Of a stretch of 64,000 bases of DNA, positions 26,927 to 35,041 are shown piece by piece; positions within the stretch are counted from its first letter, which is position 1; the number at the start of each line of letters is the position of its first letter. The notes under the pieces were generated by a model, which saw only the letters and a list, made by a program, of their open reading frames with translations, was not told the origin of the DNA and made no database searches. The DNA comes from Verrucomicrobiia bacterium (lineage in GTDB: Bacteria > Verrucomicrobiota > Verrucomicrobiia > Limisphaerales > JAEYXS01), in NCBI GenBank assembly GCA_036405135.1, contig DASWYF010000036.1:1-64000 (forward strand). The letters run 5' to 3'. The position numbers were made by a program, and so were the translations under genes.

Positions 26927-29566
26927 TCACTTCAGAGTCTTCAAATAGAGCACCAAAGCTTCTATCTGTGATTCGGTGATGACCCCCTCGTAGCTGGGCA
27001 TTCCGGCATCGGATTTCTCAAAGCCTTTGACGAGTTTGGCGGGCGGATCTTTGATGGATTCGCGCAGGTAGGCTTCATCCGCAAGCACCTTACCCTTAGA
27101 GAGTTCGCGCTGGCTGCCGAAGATACCTTTCCATGAAGGACCGACCTTGCCGAGCGTGGTGCCATCGGTGGAATGGCAGGCGACGCACCCTAGGAGTTCC
27201 GAGAGTTTGGCACCCTCCTCTGCCGTGATGGGCGTGGTATCAATGACGGCCATGGTACGCGGCGTCAGGTCAACGGTGAAGGGCTCGAAGCCTTCTTTAA
27301 CCGGGTCAAACTTGGTGAGTTCGTAAGGAGTGAAGTAGGCGTTGTTCGCGAATGAAGTGCCACCTTGCATCGCCAGGCTCCAGCCCATGCGCATCTGCAT
27401 AACAGGCTTCATATCCGGCACGCCGAGGAAAACGGTTTTGCCGTCCTTGGAGATATAGGCGCTGCTGGGGATCATGGTTTCGGTGCCTTTGGTGCCATCC
27501 AACTTGAAGTGTGGAGAGCCGTAGGCGGGAGTGCGTTTGTAATTCCAACGCTCCACGGAAAAGCTGGCTGGATTAGTTGCCTGCTGGGAGTTTACGGGGA
27601 CATCGAAGCGGACGAGAACTCCCTTGTCCATAGGCACGATCTCGCGCGGGAGACTGCTCGAAGCACCAGAATAGCGCACACGAGTAAGACCGCTTATGTT
27701 TGTGGCCGTGCTGCCCCAGATCTGCATACCCGTGACGTAGAGCTGGCCATCGATGGGGTTCACGGCGCCGTTGATGGGTGCGTATTTGAAATCACGGAAC
27801 AGACTCATGACGGCGGCTTGCGGTTTGGCGCCGCGTTCGTTCAAACGCACGAGGAAGAGTTCGGGGCGGTTGTAGCCGATGTGGATGAAGGCGTCGTTGA
27901 GCGGGCCCATCTTGGCATCGGCGAGCCAAACTTGGCCGACGGCGGAGGAGTTCACCGGATGAGGAATCCACGTAAGCGGATCAGCGATGGGCGCGGGATA
28001 TTGCTCCTTCGGCAAGAGGTGCGTGAGGAAGCCGTGATACTCATTCGTCTTTAAGATGTAGAGCGGCGTGGTGGGCACGTAGTTCCCTTGCTGATCACTG
28101 ACGGTGACGAGGCCGGTCTTCGGGTGCATGCCGATGAAGGGCTCGCGGAAGCCGTAACCGAGCATCGTAAAGGATTTTCCATCGGGGGCGATGCGGAGGA
28201 CGGTGCCGTTGTATTTGCCGATGGTGCTGCCTTGCTGACCGCCTTTCGAGATGACGAAAGAACCATCCGGTGCGACGCGCACACCGGCGGCAAATTCACG
28301 CGTCTCGGCGGTTTGCGCGAAGAGGTTGCAGAAGAGTTCGTGCACATCGGCTTCGCGGTTGTTGTCCGTATCCTGCAAACGCCATAGGCCGTTGCGATCA
28401 TTGACGAATATCTCGTTGTTACGGATGGCGAGGCCGAGGGGTTCGTGCAGGCCGGAGGCGAAGCGTTTCCATTCCACCGTTTTCAAATCGCCATGCAGAC
28501 CAGACGCGAGCCAGACATCGCCATCGAAGGTGACGAACGCGGCGCGGCCATCGGGGAAGAAGGCGAGATCGGCGAAGCGAACGTTGCGTTTCCAAGGATT
28601 ACGATCAGGGATGGGGATGTCATCGAGGACGTAGGCGTCTTTGGCGATGGAGAGTTTGCCCGTGGTGGTGATGGTTTGAGGCCAGCGGGAAGCTGAGGGC
28701 TTAAGCTCGGAGACAGGCTTGATTAGAGCGCTCCCGCTCAGGCTCATCAAGACTTGGAAACTCACTGGCTTGCTAGAGGGCTGAAGCTGCACGACGTTCA
28801 GACCGTCTTCTCGCGCAACGATCTTGGCTGCTTGCGTACTTTTACCATCCGCGCCCGTCACATAGGTATAGTAGAGATCACCGACGACGGGCTGGCGTTG
28901 GCCCAAGACGAGCCAGAGCGCTTGCGGAACACGGTCGAACTTGAAACTGCGGGCGACGGACAAGTTCTCACCTTCCTTGCGAATCGTGATGCGCTCCTGC
29001 ACTTGAGCACCCATGACGGTATATTCGAGCACCACACCATTATCCACCTGCCGCACCGCCTTGAACTGGCCTTGCTCCGGCTTGAGCGGCCCCCGGCCCA
29101 ATTCTTTTTCATCCGGGGCAAGCTCGCGAGGATCGGTGAGTGAAACGGTTTCGCCCGTTTGCCAGCCGGGATAAAGGCCGTTAGCGAGCCAGACTTTTCC
29201 AACCGGCTCTGGGAGTTTTTTTTGGCCTTCGGGGATTTTGTAGCCCTGCAATTGATAGGAGCCGTAGGACATGGCCACGGGGGTGACGTTGGTGCCGGTC
29301 CAGATGGCGGAGACGCGGAGGAGATCGGTATCGAAGCAGGCCCAGCAATCGTGGCCGAGATTCAAGATGAGGCCGCGCGGGGTGAGATTGTTCGTGGGCC
29401 AACCGGCACCGAGATTCCGCGCTTCGAGGACGGAGGAGAAGAAGGGGAAATCTTTCTCGACGAAATCGCTCCAAGGTTTGTTGGTCTCGGCGGCACGCGC
29501 GGAGAGCGTGGCCCCAAGGAGCAACACGGCGATGAGCAATAGGCCAAATTGAATGAATCTACTCAT
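26927..29566 (-). CDS. Secreted DUF6797-like / beta-propeller / cytochrome c protein
   Basis: An 879-residue protein from the ATG at 29566, with signal peptide IQFGLLLIAVLLLGATLSA. The N-terminal part (WSDFVEKDFPFFSSVLEARN, then GLILNLGHDCWACFDTDLLR) fits the DUF6797 family of PVC bacteria. The centre is a propeller of the soluble glucose-dehydrogenase kind (SGLHEPLGLAIRNNEIFVND, GVRVAPDGSFVISKGG). The C-terminal 100 residues are a cytochrome c domain with haem motif CVACH and the sixth-ligand Met probably in DAGMPSYEG. Periplasmic oxidation or electron transfer tied to carbohydrates is the usual inference. The substrate is unknown. Confidence 0.88.
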   Translation of the reverse strand: MSRFIQFGLLLIAVLLLGATLSARAAETNKPWSDFVEKDFPFFSSVLEARNLGAGWPTNNLTPRGLILNLGHDCWACFDTDLLRVSAIWTGTNVTPVAMSYGSYQLQGYKIPEGQKKLPEPVGKVWLANGLYPGWQTGETVSLTDPRELAPDEKELGRGPLKPEQGQFKAVRQVDNGVVLEYTVMGAQVQERITIRKEGENLSVARSFKFDRVPQALWLVLGQRQPVVGDLYYTYVTGADGKSTQAAKIVAREDGLNVVQLQPSSKPVSFQVLMSLSGSALIKPVSELKPSASRWPQTITTTGKLSIAKDAYVLDDIPIPDRNPWKRNVRFADLAFFPDGRAAFVTFDGDVWLASGLHGDLKTVEWKRFASGLHEPLGLAIRNNEIFVNDRNGLWRLQDTDNNREADVHELFCNLFAQTAETREFAAGVRVAPDGSFVISKGGQQGSTIGKYNGTVLRIAPDGKSFTMLGYGFREPFIGMHPKTGLVTVSDQQGNYVPTTPLYILKTNEYHGFLTHLLPKEQYPAPIADPLTWIPHPVNSSAVGQVWLADAKMGPLNDAFIHIGYNRPELFLVRLNERGAKPQAAVMSLFRDFKYAPINGAVNPIDGQLYVTGMQIWGSTATNISGLTRVRYSGASSSLPREIVPMDKGVLVRFDVPVNSQQATNPASFSVERWNYKRTPAYGSPHFKLDGTKGTETMIPSSAYISKDGKTVFLGVPDMKPVMQMRMGWSLAMQGGTSFANNAYFTPYELTKFDPVKEGFEPFTVDLTPRTMAVIDTTPITAEEGAKLSELLGCVACHSTDGTTLGKVGPSWKGIFGSQRELSKGKVLADEAYLRESIKDPPAKLVKGFEKSDAGMPSYEGVITESQIEALVLYLKTLK

Positions 29567-29637
29567 GTCAGCTTGGCTGGAAACGGTAGCAAGCGATGGG
29601 AACGGTTGCACGAAATGTTTGCGGGGATTTACGCGCA

Positions 29638-29661
29638 CTTAGGAGCGGGCACGCTCCTAAG
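29638..29661. terminator. Perfect 10-bp hairpin at the end of the 29657-30058 gene
   Basis: CTTAGGAGCG (29638-29647) is perfectly complementary to CGCTCCTAAG (29652-29661) with a GGCA loop. It overlaps the stop codon of the minus-strand gene. No T-run follows, so it may be a dispersed palindromic repeat rather than a terminator. Confidence 0.45.
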
Positions 29662-30058
29662 CCATCGGGATCACGATGACGCGGGTGACTTCGCGGGTCT
29701 TGTTCACCACGCCGCTAATTGTGTAGGCGCAGATGGCGATGACGTTGTGCTCCTGCCCTTCAGTGTCCGTGTATTTGAAGCTGGCCACGGCCATGCCCGT
29801 GTCATTGCCCACGCCACGCTTGCCAAGGATCGGCAGATCGATTGACGCGACGAGAATATCTTCAGTGGCTTCTTGCGCGTGGAAATCACGGGCACGCGTG
29901 AGATCGATCTTCTCGGTCAACACGTAAGCCTGCGTCGTCTCGGCGAGGCGGCCAAGCTTGTTCATAAAGGGCATGCCCGCCAGCGGTTTGCGGGTCTTTT
30001 TGAAACGGACCTCCGCGCCTGCGACCCATTGTTGCAATGTGTGTTTATCGACGCCCAT
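29657..30058 (-). CDS. Hypothetical protein, unknown function
   Basis: A 133-residue soluble protein starting MGVDKHTLQQWVAGAEVRFK. It has no signal peptide or membrane segment. The second half is beta-rich: DILVASIDLPILGKRGVGND, then GMAVASFKYTD, then EHNVIAICAYTIS. No catalytic or binding motif is recognised. It has the base composition of its neighbours and a plausible start, so it is likely a real gene. It is on the same strand as the propeller-cytochrome gene but 90 bp before it, so co-transcription is possible. Confidence 0.6.
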   Translation of the reverse strand: MGVDKHTLQQWVAGAEVRFKKTRKPLAGMPFMNKLGRLAETTQAYVLTEKIDLTRARDFHAQEATEDILVASIDLPILGKRGVGNDTGMAVASFKYTDTEGQEHNVIAICAYTISGVVNKTREVTRVIVIPMA

Positions 30059-30169
30059 GGTTTACGGCTCCATATCGCATAAGAATGACAGGTTGGTCAA
30101 CGACGCTCATGAACCAATCCGACCTTGTTTCCTGACACAGCTTTGTTCATGTTCATTTAACTTCCGCGC

Positions 30170-32461
30170 ATGTTAAAATATCTTCACATCATTCTATTGG
30201 CGACGTCGCTCTCGTTGCACGCGCAAGAGACTTTGCCGGGGACGAAACCGCTGACGTTGACGGGCGATATCTCGGAGCAGATGCATCAGGCGGCGTTGCG
30301 GGATATGGATCGCACGATCGCGCAGTCCATCGAGAAGCGCGCGCAATGGTGGAAGCGTGATGTGTCGTCGGCGGAGAATTATGGGCGGTCCATTGAGCCG
30401 AATCGTGAGCGGTTGAAGCGTATTCTCGGCATCGTGGATGCGCGGGTGGCGACGGGGATGGAGCGTTTCGGCGATGATGCGAATCCGGCGTTGGTGGCGG
30501 AGACGAAGGGTTATCGCGTGCAGCAAGTGCGTTGGCCGGTTTTAGAACGCGTCACGGGCGAAGGACTGTTGCTGGAGCCGAAGGCGAAGCCGTTGGGCTT
30601 GATCGTCGTGGTGCCGGATGCGGATCAGACGCCGGAGCAGATGGCGGGTTTGGCGAATGGCATCGCGCCCGCAGAGCAATGGGCGCGGCGGTTTGCGGAG
30701 GCGGGCTTTGTGGTGGTGGTGCCGACCTTGATCGATCGCAGCAACAGCGCGGCGGGTAATCCGGCGATCATGATGACGAGCATGGCGAATCGCGAATGGG
30801 TCCATCGGCAGGCTTATATGATGGGGCGGCACGTCATCGGCTATGAGGTGCAGAAGGTGCTGGCAGCGGTAGATTGGTTTTTGAAACAGCACGGTGGCGG
30901 CAACATCGCGGTGGCCGGTTATGGCGAGGGCGGGCTCATCGCGATGAATGCGGCGGCGGTGGATACGCGCATCAAGGCCGCGTTGGTGAGCGGTTATTTT
31001 AAGTCGCGCCAGCAAACCTGGAGCGAGCCGCTGTATCGCAATGTTTGGGGGCTGCTGCGTGAATTTGGTGATGCGGAGACCGCCTCGCTCATCGCGCCAC
31101 GCGGGCTCGTGGTGCAATACAGTGCGGAGCCGGTGGTGGATGGGCCACCTGCGGTTAAGGGGCAGAAGAGCATCGGTGCGCCGGGCAAGCTCACGACGCC
31201 GGCGTTTGAGGAAGTCGCTGCGGAGTTTCAACGGCTTGAAGCTTTCGTGCCGCAGAAGTTGCAGGCGCGCCAACTCGTGCGTGAAGAAGGTTGTGCCGCG
31301 CTCTTGAAGATGCTGGGCGCGCAAGTCCCCTCGTCAGTTGAACCACCGCTGCAAGATCAGCGCAAGGCCTTCGATACCGTGGCGCGGCAGAATCGGCAGG
31401 TGAAGGAACTCGATGACCATGTGCAATGGTTGCTGCGCGATTCGGATGCGGTGCGGAACAATTACTTTCTCTTCAAGGTCGCGCCGGAGCTAGGGACGAT
31501 TCCGTGGAATTACAACCTGCGTTTCCCGCTGAAGAACCCGGCTGATTTTGCCAGCGCCGCCGTGGATTACCGCCGCCAATTCTGGGAGGACATCATCGGC
31601 AAGCTTGATGAACCTCTGCCCGCGCTCAATCCGCGCACGCGCCAAGTTTACGATGAGCCGAAGTGGCGCGGTTACGATGTCGTGCTGGATGTCGGCACCG
31701 AAGGCTTTGCGTGGGGCGTGATCTTGTTGCCGAAGGATTTGAAGCCCGGTGAGAAGCGGCCTGTCGTCGTGTGCCAGCACGGTCGCAATGGCGTGCCCAG
31801 CCACACCATTCTGGATCACAAACCCGCTTATCAGGACTACGCGGCGCGCCTTGCTGATGAGGGCTTCATCGTCCTCGCGCCGAACAATCTCTACAATCGC
31901 GAGACCTACTACCGCACGCTCTCACGGAAGGGCAACACCGTCCACGCCTCCATGTTCTCCGTCATTCTGCGACACCATGAGCAATGGCTGAAATGGCTCG
32001 CCACCTTGCCGAATGTGGACGCCACGCGCATCGGCTTCTACGGCCTGAGTTACGGTGGTGAGAGTGCGGTGCGCATCCCCACTCTGCTCCCCGGCTACGC
32101 GCTCTCCATCTGCTCCGGTGATTTCAATGACTGGACGCGGAAGGTGGCCTCCACCCACGATCGCCGCAGCTTCATGTTCACCGATGAATGGGAGATGCCG
32201 TATTTCAACATGGGCAGCACCTTCAGCTATGCCGAGCTCAGCTACCTCATGTTCCCCCGCCCCTTCATGGTGGAGCGCGGCCATCACGACGGCGTGGCGC
32301 TGGACTCCTGGGTGGCCTACGAATACGCCAAGACGCGCTGGCTCTATGCCCAATACGGCCTGCCCGACAAAACGCAGATCGAATACTTCAACGGCGGCCA
32401 CGCGATCAATGGCGAAGGGACGTTTGAGTTTTTGAGGAAGTTTTTGAACTGGCCTAAATGA
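30170..32461 (+). CDS. Exported protein with two alpha/beta-hydrolase domains, the first degenerate
   Basis: A 763-residue protein with a signal peptide (MLKYLHIILLATSLSLHA). Residues about 140-350 form one hydrolase-like domain whose elbow reads GYGEG (250-254); Gly occupies the nucleophile position, so it should be inactive. Residues about 500-763 form a second domain with an intact elbow GLSYGGES (Ser 627) and His 744 in NGGHAINGEG. The second domain resembles dienelactone hydrolase or acetyl-xylan-esterase-like enzymes. The protein is probably secreted and acts on an ester or peptide bond; the substrate is unknown. Upstream is the divergent 29657-30058 gene; downstream lies the AT-rich Qat block on the other strand. 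Confidence 0.87.
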   Translation: MLKYLHIILLATSLSLHAQETLPGTKPLTLTGDISEQMHQAALRDMDRTIAQSIEKRAQWWKRDVSSAENYGRSIEPNRERLKRILGIVDARVATGMERFGDDANPALVAETKGYRVQQVRWPVLERVTGEGLLLEPKAKPLGLIVVVPDADQTPEQMAGLANGIAPAEQWARRFAEAGFVVVVPTLIDRSNSAAGNPAIMMTSMANREWVHRQAYMMGRHVIGYEVQKVLAAVDWFLKQHGGGNIAVAGYGEGGLIAMNAAAVDTRIKAALVSGYFKSRQQTWSEPLYRNVWGLLREFGDAETASLIAPRGLVVQYSAEPVVDGPPAVKGQKSIGAPGKLTTPAFEEVAAEFQRLEAFVPQKLQARQLVREEGCAALLKMLGAQVPSSVEPPLQDQRKAFDTVARQNRQVKELDDHVQWLLRDSDAVRNNYFLFKVAPELGTIPWNYNLRFPLKNPADFASAAVDYRRQFWEDIIGKLDEPLPALNPRTRQVYDEPKWRGYDVVLDVGTEGFAWGVILLPKDLKPGEKRPVVVCQHGRNGVPSHTILDHKPAYQDYAARLADEGFIVLAPNNLYNRETYYRTLSRKGNTVHASMFSVILRHHEQWLKWLATLPNVDATRIGFYGLSYGGESAVRIPTLLPGYALSICSGDFNDWTRKVASTHDRRSFMFTDEWEMPYFNMGSTFSYAELSYLMFPRPFMVERGHHDGVALDSWVAYEYAKTRWLYAQYGLPDKTQIEYFNGGHAINGEGTFEFLRKFLNWPK

Positions 32462-32511
32462 GGTGTGCACTCTCTGGATGACACATCAATGAAACATAGA
32501 GCTTCAGCGAA

Positions 32512-32883
32512 TCAGTCAAAGAATGTGCGCTGCTTGGGCTTCTTTCTAGGCAATAATTTTTCGGGTGAAACTTCAATATCGTACAATCCCAATTGCCCCT
32601 TGACCTCAAAGGGCTCAATCGCTCTTACGTTCTTAAAAACCCATGAAATGGCATCCGGATAGATAGCACAGCACGCTGCTGCCTCATCTTCGAGAGTCAT
32701 GGGACGACACTCTACTAGTTCTGCTGTTGCCACTGCAAAACCCGCCGGTTCGATTTTAGGTATCTTCGATGAAACTAGCAGCACCTCACCTCGGTATGAA
32801 GTGCTCCAGACACGGGTTTCAATTGTCTTCTCGCCTGATGCAATAAGGTTGGCCCACGGCTGTTTTATCGAAATCGCTTTCAT
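32512..32883 (-). CDS. ASCH-domain protein, fourth gene of the Qat-like operon
   Basis: A 123-residue protein, almost entirely one ASCH (PUA-like) domain. It begins MKAISIKQPWANLIASGEKT and has the family signature GEKTIETR (residues 17-24), followed by a strand with VLLVSSK. Known ASCH proteins bind RNA or act on modified nucleosides: one is a ribonuclease and E. coli YqfB hydrolyses N4-acetylcytidine. In YqfB the triad uses a Thr three residues after the Lys; here that position is Glu (E22), so that activity is not assured. The start codon overlaps the qatC stop by one base (TAATG), a sign of translational coupling. It occupies the position where qatD (TatD nuclease) is expected. Confidence 0.9.
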   Translation of the reverse strand: MKAISIKQPWANLIASGEKTIETRVWSTSYRGEVLLVSSKIPKIEPAGFAVATAELVECRPMTLEDEAAACCAIYPDAISWVFKNVRAIEPFEVKGQLGLYDIEVSPEKLLPRKKPKQRTFFD

Positions 32884-34277
32884 TAGACAGAGCGGAAACC
32901 TAATGCTTTCTTTGTCCTTACAGAACCAACTTTATCAATTTTACCTAAGAAATCGGTTGCCCATCTAAAGAGCATCTCGCCCCATATATCATAGTTTTGA
33001 ACAGGTTTACCACCAAATCTTTCGCCAGCGGAGAGAGGAAAACTCCCATGCGAAAGAGCTATCAATTCTCGGCCCAATGGAGTAGCTGAAACAACTTTTT
33101 TCGCAAAGGCAAACAACGATCGAAAATCGATTTGCTTTACCACTTCAGCATCAGGCATGCCCTCAAAAATCTGATACGCATAATCTGTCGATGCATCGAG
33201 TCCAGCGCTCATCATTGCGGTGCGCCGATAGATACAAGGCACACAATATCCACAATGACGAACACCTAAATGTTTATAAAGGTACGGCCGAGCACAAGAC
33301 ACAGATCTTTTCAAGGCATCGCTCAGCTTTGGGTCAATGCCGACCAGCATGTCTGTTTTGCTGCTAAACAGGAATGGGTTTTTAATCGAACCCTGAAAAA
33401 TTCCAGTAACATTCAAGAAATCACAAAGTTCGGTTAAATATTTTGGATGCACGGTCCTTGTGCTAAGCGTTCCAAGTCTGCTCTTCCCCAGTGGAGGGTT
33501 TAGGGCAATTAAGCCATTTTCTGGAATGTAAACCTGATCTATTTCCGCTGCTCTTGCAACACCGATCGCCAACCCTAGAAACAATAGTGATCGAGTACGA
33601 TGAGTATCTTCATCGTTTGACGGTAAATCGTAGATGATTACATCCTTTGTCGATCTAGCCACCCGACACTGCACTAGCGCACATCGATCAGGAAACTCAC
33701 GGCGCAAGAACTCGATTAATTGCGTCTGGGCCGAAGCGGCAGTTCCTTCAGCTTGATGCCCCACAAACAAAACCTTTTTCCCCTCAGATAGGAGTTTATA
33801 AGCTCCCATGAACGAGTCAATTCCACCAGAAAAGAGGCATACAGTATCATACCCCTTTGGCATTTTCTCTCTATGATTGCCGAAATTGTGCAGTTTAGGA
33901 CGAGGTATCCAAGTAAACTCGTAGTGATCGCCGGCCAATGTCTCCAAGACGCTGTAAAGCAACTTTTGGTTTGCGCTCCACAAATCAGGATTTCTAACAG
34001 GAAACAAGACATTGAACCTTCTTGTCCATTGGTTGGAAGCTTGTCTACGAACATTAATTTCATCCGCGATATAAACCAGAGTGGCGAGATCCAAAAAATC
34101 TCGCGTTAGACTATCGAAATCTATCTCTAACGGCCTTCCATCCAATTCAAACCTCACAACAACATTTGCCCCAGGTGGCAAAGAGTTGTAAATGACCCAT
34201 CCAGAGTCTGGCTCAAAACATCGCAGGTAATCTGATGGAAGTGATTCTGATTCTCCGATATAACGCACCACGTTCAT
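32883..34277 (-). CDS. qatC: QatC: QueC-like deazaguanine synthase of a Qat anti-phage system
   Basis: A 464-residue protein with an N-terminal part of about 140 residues not found in QueC. The QueC-like domain follows: the ATP-pyrophosphatase loop SGGIDS at 150-155 and four Cys zinc ligands C328, C342, C345 and C348 (HCGYCVPC). QueC makes preQ0 from carboxy-deazaguanine. In Qat and type IV CBASS the QueC-like enzyme is reported, as I recall, to attach a deazaguanine to the N-terminal Gly of a partner protein. It lies 14 bp after qatB. No queD, queE or folE is near, so the substrate would come from genes elsewhere. Base composition is clearly AT-richer than the surroundings. Confidence 0.88.
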   Translation of the reverse strand: MNVVRYIGESESLPSDYLRCFEPDSGWVIYNSLPPGANVVVRFELDGRPLEIDFDSLTRDFLDLATLVYIADEINVRRQASNQWTRRFNVLFPVRNPDLWSANQKLLYSVLETLAGDHYEFTWIPRPKLHNFGNHREKMPKGYDTVCLFSGGIDSFMGAYKLLSEGKKVLFVGHQAEGTAASAQTQLIEFLRREFPDRCALVQCRVARSTKDVIIYDLPSNDEDTHRTRSLLFLGLAIGVARAAEIDQVYIPENGLIALNPPLGKSRLGTLSTRTVHPKYLTELCDFLNVTGIFQGSIKNPFLFSSKTDMLVGIDPKLSDALKRSVSCARPYLYKHLGVRHCGYCVPCIYRRTAMMSAGLDASTDYAYQIFEGMPDAEVVKQIDFRSLFAFAKKVVSATPLGRELIALSHGSFPLSAGERFGGKPVQNYDIWGEMLFRWATDFLGKIDKVGSVRTKKALGFRSV

Positions 34278-34291
34278 TGCCCCTCCTTATT

Positions 34292-35041
34292 TCACAACTC
34301 ATTAAGTCGTTTATTCAAATCCTCAATGATTTCATTTCCCAACTGGACACCTTGAGGCCCAAACCAATCAATGTCATCGAACTTCCCGCTTGCCTTCGCA
34401 TCCTGAATCGTAGCCGCAACATGCTCTCTGCAAACTTGGTTAACGGCTGCGCTGAGTGCTTGAGGCGCAGAGGAGACCTCAGCTTTTAACTGGGCATGGC
34501 TCTCGATTGCCATCCATATGCTTCCGAAGACGTAATTTGTCAGAAAAGACTGTAGCAGACCCTCAACTCCATTTGCTGCAAAAAACGTGTCCAATGCCTT
34601 TTCCAAATCCTGATATTTTGAAGCATCCACCTCAGCTACAGTTTCGAGAAAGGCTTCTCTAAGGGCATCAGATAACACTTCGCGCTGAAGTGGGTCGGCC
34701 GCTTCAGCTAAATGATCGGCGACTTTAGAAATGATTTCTGCAGCGGAGCAGTCCTTCAATTCATCAAGTCCTAATGACTTAAGGCCCTCTGTAAGCCCAT
34801 CTTTTTGAACAGCCCCACTGAAACCCGATAGCCGAGAAGCAATTCGCCCCAACGAACCACCTCCTCCACCTCCTCCACCTCCTCCACCTCCTCCACCTTG
34901 AATACCGCCCAAAGCGCGCACTGTGCTACCTGCTACGTTGGCAGCGGTCGATTTCCCACCACCAAGATTGCCTGTCACATTGTGTTTAACTGCCGTCCAT
35001 TTCCCGCCGCTTGGCGTCGGAAAACTTTTTGATGTACCCAT
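34292..35041 (-). CDS. qatB: QatB-like protein of a Qat anti-phage system
   Basis: A 249-residue protein starting MGTSKSFPTPSGGKWTAVKH, the start typical of QatB, with Gly directly after the initiator Met. Residues 27-29 and 45-62 are Gly-rich, with 14 Gly in a row at 49-62 encoded by a 9-base tandem repeat. The remaining 185 residues are mainly helical, without a known enzyme motif; near the end is FDDIDWFGPQGVQLGNEIIE. If the reported QatC chemistry holds here, Gly2 would be the modified residue. A strong ribosome-binding site (GGGAGGAAA) lies in the end of qatA, which stops directly before this start. Confidence 0.85.
   Translation of the reverse strand: MGTSKSFPTPSGGKWTAVKHNVTGNLGGGKSTAANVAGSTVRALGGIQGGGGGGGGGGGGGGSLGRIASRLSGFSGAVQKDGLTEGLKSLGLDELKDCSAAEIISKVADHLAEAADPLQREVLSDALREAFLETVAEVDASKYQDLEKALDTFFAANGVEGLLQSFLTNYVFGSIWMAIESHAQLKAEVSSAPQALSAAVNQVCREHVAATIQDAKASGKFDDIDWFGPQGVQLGNEIIEDLNKRLNEL
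34856..34897 (-). repeat. 9-base tandem repeat encoding the QatB polyglycine linker
   Basis: The unit CTCCTCCAC (plus strand) is repeated four times at 34861-34896 with a partial copy before it. It encodes Gly codons only and is a multiple of three, so slippage would change linker length without a frameshift. Confidence 0.9.

Noticed and set aside
34856..34897. Short tandem array as a CRISPR
   Set aside because: The 9-base units have no spacers and encode polyglycine in frame.
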